In this document: piece by piece, positions 56,157 to 61,225 of the stretch
Layout of the letters: every line of letters starts with the position of its first letter
Position numbering within the stretch: the stretch's first letter is position 1
Assembly (NCBI RefSeq): GCF_000350225.1
Contig: NW_005179338.1
Location: 1-61,225 of the forward strand
Source: Chondrus crispus
Lineage: Eukaryota; Rhodophyta; Florideophyceae; Gigartinales; Gigartinaceae
Length of the DNA stretch: 61,225 nt
Direction: 5' to 3'
Position numbers and translations under genes: made by a program
The notes under the pieces: model-generated
Seen by the model: only the letters and a program-made list of their open reading frames with translations
The model's database searches: none
What the model was told of the DNA's origin: nothing

Positions 56157-59100
56157 TCAAAGGGTCCAGATGTTCGGGTCGTCGAGGACATGCCGGAGGC
56201 CTTCAATCTTTCGATCCACAACAGAGAGACCATCAAACACTACGCACGTCACGTTTCCACAGGATACGTCTCGAGCTCCATCGACGGGGCCATCTACACA
56301 GGCAAAGCATTTCCGCAGCAAATACGACCGATTCCGTTCCTGTTCCCGCCCTCTCATGCTCAATAGGTACCGCGATGCCTGCATTCCGCTGGTGTTTTGT
56401 AAGCAGTTTCTGCACACCTGCTGATTGACGCCCTTGCCGTGACACAAAATGCATCTTTCTGTTGTATAGAACATTCGCAAACTGCTTTGCTTGGAGCGTG
56501 CTCGTTTCCTATCTGGGTCTGTCGGTGATAGAATTGGCTCAAACTGTGGCCGCGGAATCTCTGCGTACCACGCTGACACTCGGACTCCGATCAAACTGAA
56601 TACACGGTTAAGTGTTGGCAAAATCTGTTTTGTGATGTAGTAAGTTGTGTTCAGACGCGCCATACCACGTCGAGCCGAGTCGAGGTAGTCTTCAGGGGAC
56701 ACCACGCAATCCCTCAGAGGCGCCCCTGGCCTGTCATATAAGACAACAAAAGGGACTCGTTCACCATGACGAGGTACAGACCTCGGATCGTGCTCCATCG
56801 CTTTCGTAGCCACGATCGCTGCAGGCGGCAAGTGACCCTCTTTGTATGATCCCAGTCTTACTTCTTTGCGGAAAATGTAGTCGCAAAACGGCACTCGATC
56901 CAAATGGAGCTTTTGGCATAGTCTCTGTATGTATTGCTTGACGATGGACACGTCCTTCGTTTCAAACAGCAGCCTGATAGCCTTCTCAAGAGCTTTTTGC
57001 ACCAAAGGACATGAATCGCGACGAACTGTTTCAATTCCTTTCGCATCGAAGATAGGCAAGGCCTGGTCCCGTGATTCGTAGCTGTAGCCAACATATCGCT
57101 TTTTCGTTTGTAGAATACAGGGTTGATACACTTTTTCGAGCTTCAAGGTTATCGGGTCAGGGAACATTTCAGAAGCTTTCTTGACAATTCGCTCACCAAC
57201 ATCAAACGCTTCGTTTCTGGTTGCCCCTGGCACTTTCACGAACAGAGAATCCGTATCCCCGTACACGACTGTTGCTCCAGTCTCTTCCTTGAGCTCCTCT
57301 TCGACATAGCGCACAATCTCTTCAAGAGAATCCCGTCCACACTGTACTATTGCGTCTGCAAGACCTGAACAAGGCATCCGACCTGAAAAGCTAGCGGCCG
57401 TGTACCCATATGTTACGTTTGCAATCATCTTAAGACCGAATTGTCGTGCATTCAGAAGACCCGCTGTCACATCATCATTGACTATTCCCTTCAATGACTT
57501 CTTCACCATCACGCGAGTTTCAAGAAGCTCCTCGAGCAACTGCGGCAAAATACCGCGCCGGATAGAAGAATCTACAAACATCTCTCCACTTGAGGAAACA
57601 TAAATGTTTTCCATTGGAATAGATGTTTCAGAATCAAGTGCAGGAGGAACGTACTTTGGAATCACACCAATTCGGCGACATTCTGACCATGTCATGACCC
57701 TGTTTACGTTTCCCAGCATTGTGCTATAGCAGAGATTGTGCCCAATAATGACAGAGGGGTACAAACTTTGAAAGTCTAGGACAATGACTGGATCTACGTA
57801 AAGAGCTGATTGGGGTTCCATAACCAACGGTAGGGCCTCCACAGCAGGTTGCTGAAAAACTCCTTCACGTGGAGCGGCCAAAAGTAGGTAATCGCTTGTA
57901 CGACTGACACGTCCAAGCATGCTTTCCACGCGAAACTGACTTCCTCGTGTGAGAACGCTCATAAAGTCTATCCCGAATACTCGAGCAAGTTCTCCCGTTC
58001 GATTCAAGATGTTCAGCTTATTGGAGATGGCCAGGTTTAATGATGCTAGCCGCTCCAGATGACATATGGCGCGACCCGAATGCCTTGTTGACGTTAGCCA
58101 CTTTTCCAAATCCCTGCTCGTGTGCTTTGGAAATGTTGTCTGGAATAGCTCTGATGCTACAGCTTCTCGAGAATACGCTGACAACTTGACCTCCTTGCGG
58201 ACAATACGCCACAGACTTAGGACATGTCTTCCAGTAATCTTTATGTCAGCACCTTTTCGATGGTAGTATGCCGCTGCTGCAGAATTGTTGCCTTGCCGTT
58301 GGCGATTCTCCGAATTGAAGTTTGTTCCTTTCGCCCACCGAGATGAAGATTGTTGGAATGAATGATTGATTGCGGCTGACCTCTCCAGAATATATCCGAT
58401 TGAAGAGTTTTGAGTTTCGAACCCGATCAAGACGTCAGGATCTTCATTTAAAATATGCGACGCAAGCGCATCCAATAACTGGGTTTCAGAATCACAATAA
58501 ATAACAAGATGTCGGTTCGATAGCGATTTCGTGTTCTTGTCAACAACAAAGGTGAGCCTTTGAACCTTTTGTCCCTCCACATCTTTCCGATCTTTCTGGG
58601 TGACAGCACAGACTGCAAGAATTTGATTCTGATTCGGGTCAGGAAGCCTGTCCGAATAGCATGCTGCAAGAACCTTTTGTATGTTGCACACAAGAGTAAA
58701 CGCAAAACACAAAACTGTTAATTGATCACGGAGTCTGTGTCAGGCCAAAACACTGAAACAGGAACAGTCGGGGAAGCTTACCTCTACAGAAGTAATAGTG
58801 AGGTTTTGATAGCGATGCATTGATTCGGAGAGGGAAACCGTGCTGTTCCTGTTCTCTCCCTCGCTTAACAGGATCGTCCGCTTCCGCAACGCAGACTCGC
58901 TCCCTTTTCGGCGCGGCGTTTCTGCGTCTGCCATGCGTGAACAGTTGTGTCGCAAGTCATGCCATATAAGGGAAGATTATGTCAGATCGATAAAGACGAG
59001 GAGAGTCAGTCTGCGATTTGAAAGCACAACTGTGACAAACGTACTGTGGCGACTAGTGTTTACGAATAATTGGAAGCCCTCGTCGTATTTCGGAGACAGT

Positions 59101-61225
59101 GGGCGATTCTGAACAAAGTTGTCATCGTCAGAGTCGATCTCATCAGCCGTCTGAATACGGTCAAGGCGTGGTGTCTTGAATTCTGGGTCGTCAGAAGAAT
59201 CTGAAGCATCGTCGCGGTCGTCACGAAGATTTCTGTCTCGTAGTCTGTATGGGACAAAGTCAATTGCAGGGTCCTCAGATAGATTCAAAGGGTCACGAAC
59301 AGTTCCCTCTGCCTGCCGACGGATTTGCCGCCCCGCTGAATCGATGTCCTGCACAACTTTTCGGGGATTTTTGCGAGTGCTCTCTCGTGCCTCTGACATT
59401 GCGCGCTTTACTTCTGAGACGGTTGGTGGCCGCTCGGCGGGACGCACGATGCGTGGAAGAATCTCCACAGTTGACTTTGATGTTTCAAAGATGTTTGGGA
59501 AAGGTGGATACCCTTCTGCCCCACTAGCTCTGACAGGAATATTCAACCCGCCAAAGTGCTGCCCTGACTTGACTTCATCCTCCTTCTTTCCATAAAATGG
59601 AGTCGTATAGACGATTGAAAAGGAACCTCCAGCACGACTGCTTTTTAATACATCAGCAACACAGGGCGGTCGTTCCCGCGGGTGAATGAAGATAGTTTTC
59701 TCGCCAGTACATTGGCAACCGCCGGAAACGGTACCACCCAATTCGGTCTCAGGGAGAATGTTTTTCGTCTCCTGGCGGTGTGTCTTGCCAGGAAGGGAGG
59801 TAGGATTCGTAATTCCTGTCGCATTTCGTTGTGAAGACCTCTTATCATCACGCTGTGACGTAGTCTTTGCACCACTCTTCACGCCGGCAAGTCTTACTTC
59901 AAGGCCATCTTCTACTTCCGGTGTCGGTGCATCTACACTTTGCTGTGTCCCTAGATCTCGCTGAGAAGCCGTCCCAATGCTATCTGGGTCAGAAAGAGGA
60001 GGTGACGAGATGTGAACGTCTTCTTCCGCGACGTCGTCCTCGAGGCGCGCTCTCTTCTGGGGCTGTAAGGCTAATCCCGAGAACATTTCATCGTCAACGT
60101 CATCAGAGCCATGCTGAGTGCAATCTGCTATGTCAATCCAATCGTTCTGAATACCACCCCCTTCTTCCTTCCCATTCGCAGCTTGTTCGTCCCCTCTAGA
60201 CTGACCAGCATCGCCAAAATCAAGAGCGCCCTCGCCCTGGACATCATCGTCGAACTGTTGAATCTCAAAGTCATCTTCCACAGTCGGAATGGACGCGGTC
60301 GCATCCAAAACCTTAAACACATCATCGTAACCAGCCGGGAGGGACTGCTCCCTCGTCATCTGCGACTGTGATTCTAGAAAGGCGGCGACATGGTCCATGC
60401 TACCGGGGGCGGTCATCTCCTGGGCACCCTGCCGCTCTGCCTCGACGACCTCCCTCAAGCGCTTCCGCACGGTCTCATCCGACAAATGGCTCCCCGCCAC
60501 AACATCCCTCGGGACCTTCCGCTCCCGCTGCGGATACATGCCCGTGCGGAGGCGCTCCTCCTCCCACAGGACGCGCAAAGTCCTCGACACGAAGGCATAC
60601 GGGCCTTCCTCGTTGCGACCTTTGGCGTTGAGGATGTGCTGTGGGAACGAGTCGAGCTCGAGCTCGGACCGTGCCCTTTTCGCGACGGCGAACGGCCACA
60701 TCAAGTCATGACGGAGGTTTTCGATGCCAGCGACAAAAGTGCGCTCCATGATGGGCTTGCTCAGCATGGCGGCCGGGTCGGACGTGCGCGCGTCAGGCAG
60801 CGGGGAGCGAAAGCGGCACGTCTCGAGGTTGATATAGGCCATGCCGGACAGGTTGTGGTCGATCAGGAACTGCATATGGAACGGAATGTGGGACTCGTAC
60901 GTCGGGGTGTCCGGCGGCACGAGCTCCGGCGGCAGGCCGCGCTGCGCGACGATGTTAGCGATTCGGCCGACGGTGCGCGGGTCGAAGGTAAATATCTTGA
61001 GAAAGACGTGCGGGGCCGGGCGGTAGCCGTAGATATCCGTGCGCAGCACGGGCTCGATCTCCGCGACGAAGCGGGGCTGGGCGGCAGCATCGCCGGGCGG
61101 GGGGTCCTGGCGGGCGTCGGGGGTGTCGACGAAGGCGGTGCGCAAGCACTTGTCGATGGCGTCGCGCAGGCTGGCCGCGTACGCGTACGCGTGCTGCGGG
61201 CGCACTTGGCGCGGCAGCGGCAGGT
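56157..61225 (-). CDS. REV3: DNA polymerase zeta catalytic subunit, 5' end beyond window
   Basis: B-family translesion polymerase. Exon 1 (61225-59064) gives the N-terminal domain (TDIYGYRPAPHVFLKIFT, YESHIPFHMQFLIDHNLSGM) and a long acidic disordered middle. Exon 2 (58673-56157) has a degenerate exonuclease (DVLIGFETQNSSIGYILER), motif A VLDFQSLYPSVIIGHN, motif B (RQFGLKMIANVTYGYTA), motif C VVYGDTDSLFV, and two C-terminal Cys clusters CILCHGKGVNQQVCRNC and CFAC...SCGNVTC (the second is the 4Fe-4S and accessory-subunit site). The polymerase acids D and D-T-D are intact. About 1,560 codons visible. The stop is TGA 56159-56157. The frame is open to the right edge, so the true start lies outside. 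REV3 with REV7 extends past damaged bases. Confidence 0.9.
58674..59063 (-). other. Predicted REV3 intron, 390 nt
   Basis: Donor GTAAAC (59063-59058) after ...GGCTTCCAATTATTC, acceptor ...ACAAAAG ending at 58674. Removal joins the two frames in phase 0 and gives ...GFQLF-VLAACYSDRLPDP, which fits the known spacing before the LLPDP motif of REV3. An alternative is acceptor TTAACAG, about 45 bases upstream, joined to a later donor. Stops in all intervening frames require an intron. Confidence 0.65.

Noticed and set aside
1..61225. A reassigned stop codon explaining the many in-frame stops
   Set aside because: All three stop codons occur as interruptions, and the intact host genes use normal stops at the expected protein ends.
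1..61225. rRNA genes or canonical tRNA genes
   Set aside because: No rRNA-like segment was recognised, and the only A-box/B-box pair found is the degenerate tRNA-like block.

Overview
The window is eukaryotic nuclear DNA. It has an interrupted REV3 gene with a GT-AG intron, bZIP and RRP17-type genes, LTR retrotransposons, and PIF/Harbinger and MULE-like DNA transposons. Genes are long and mostly uninterrupted, and they sit among many decayed repeats. This fits a florideophyte red alga such as Chondrus crispus, but that placement is inference; no marker gene here fixes the taxon. There are two assembly gaps: 138 N at 21448-21585 and 5 N at 46046-46050.

Region by region. 1-1660: no gene. 1665-~9560: a Ty3/gypsy chromovirus on the minus strand (Gag, protease, RT, RNase H, integrase, chromodomain) with several breaks. 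~9640-12360: a 5'-truncated, catalytically dead Ty1/copia element on the plus strand. 12.5-16.8 kb: AT-rich DNA with tandem and palindromic repeats and a decayed minus-strand reading frame. 16886-20121: a complete but broken Harbinger-type element with inverted ends and a TTA target duplication. 20483-22044: a C2-domain gene crossing the larger gap. 22-26.6 kb: repeats, a strong hairpin, a tRNA-like/SINE block and a duplicated fragment of the REV3 3' end. 26990-28684: a bZIP gene. 30199-36098: a full-length copia element with both LTRs and the target duplication GTGGC. 37349-38705: a broken Uma2-type nuclease gene with a heptad coiled-coil tail. 40151-45810: a second gypsy element with 395-bp LTRs. 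46756-47937: a Myb/SANT-like gene with one nonsense codon. 50068-51254: a second Harbinger transposase. 51.5-55.3 kb: MULE-like remains with a papain-like accessory protein. 55581-56108: RRP17/NOL12 homologue. 56157-61225: REV3, the DNA polymerase zeta catalytic subunit, running off the right edge.

The genes that look intact and host-like are REV3, RRP17 and bZIP. The C2 gene is probably intact too, apart from the gap. Nearly everything else is mobile-element sequence. Much of it is broken by single in-frame stop codons or single-base frameshifts while the surrounding frame stays readable, so the decay is recent. Short-loop inverted repeats recur across the window, and one of them separates the two LTRs of the same copia element.
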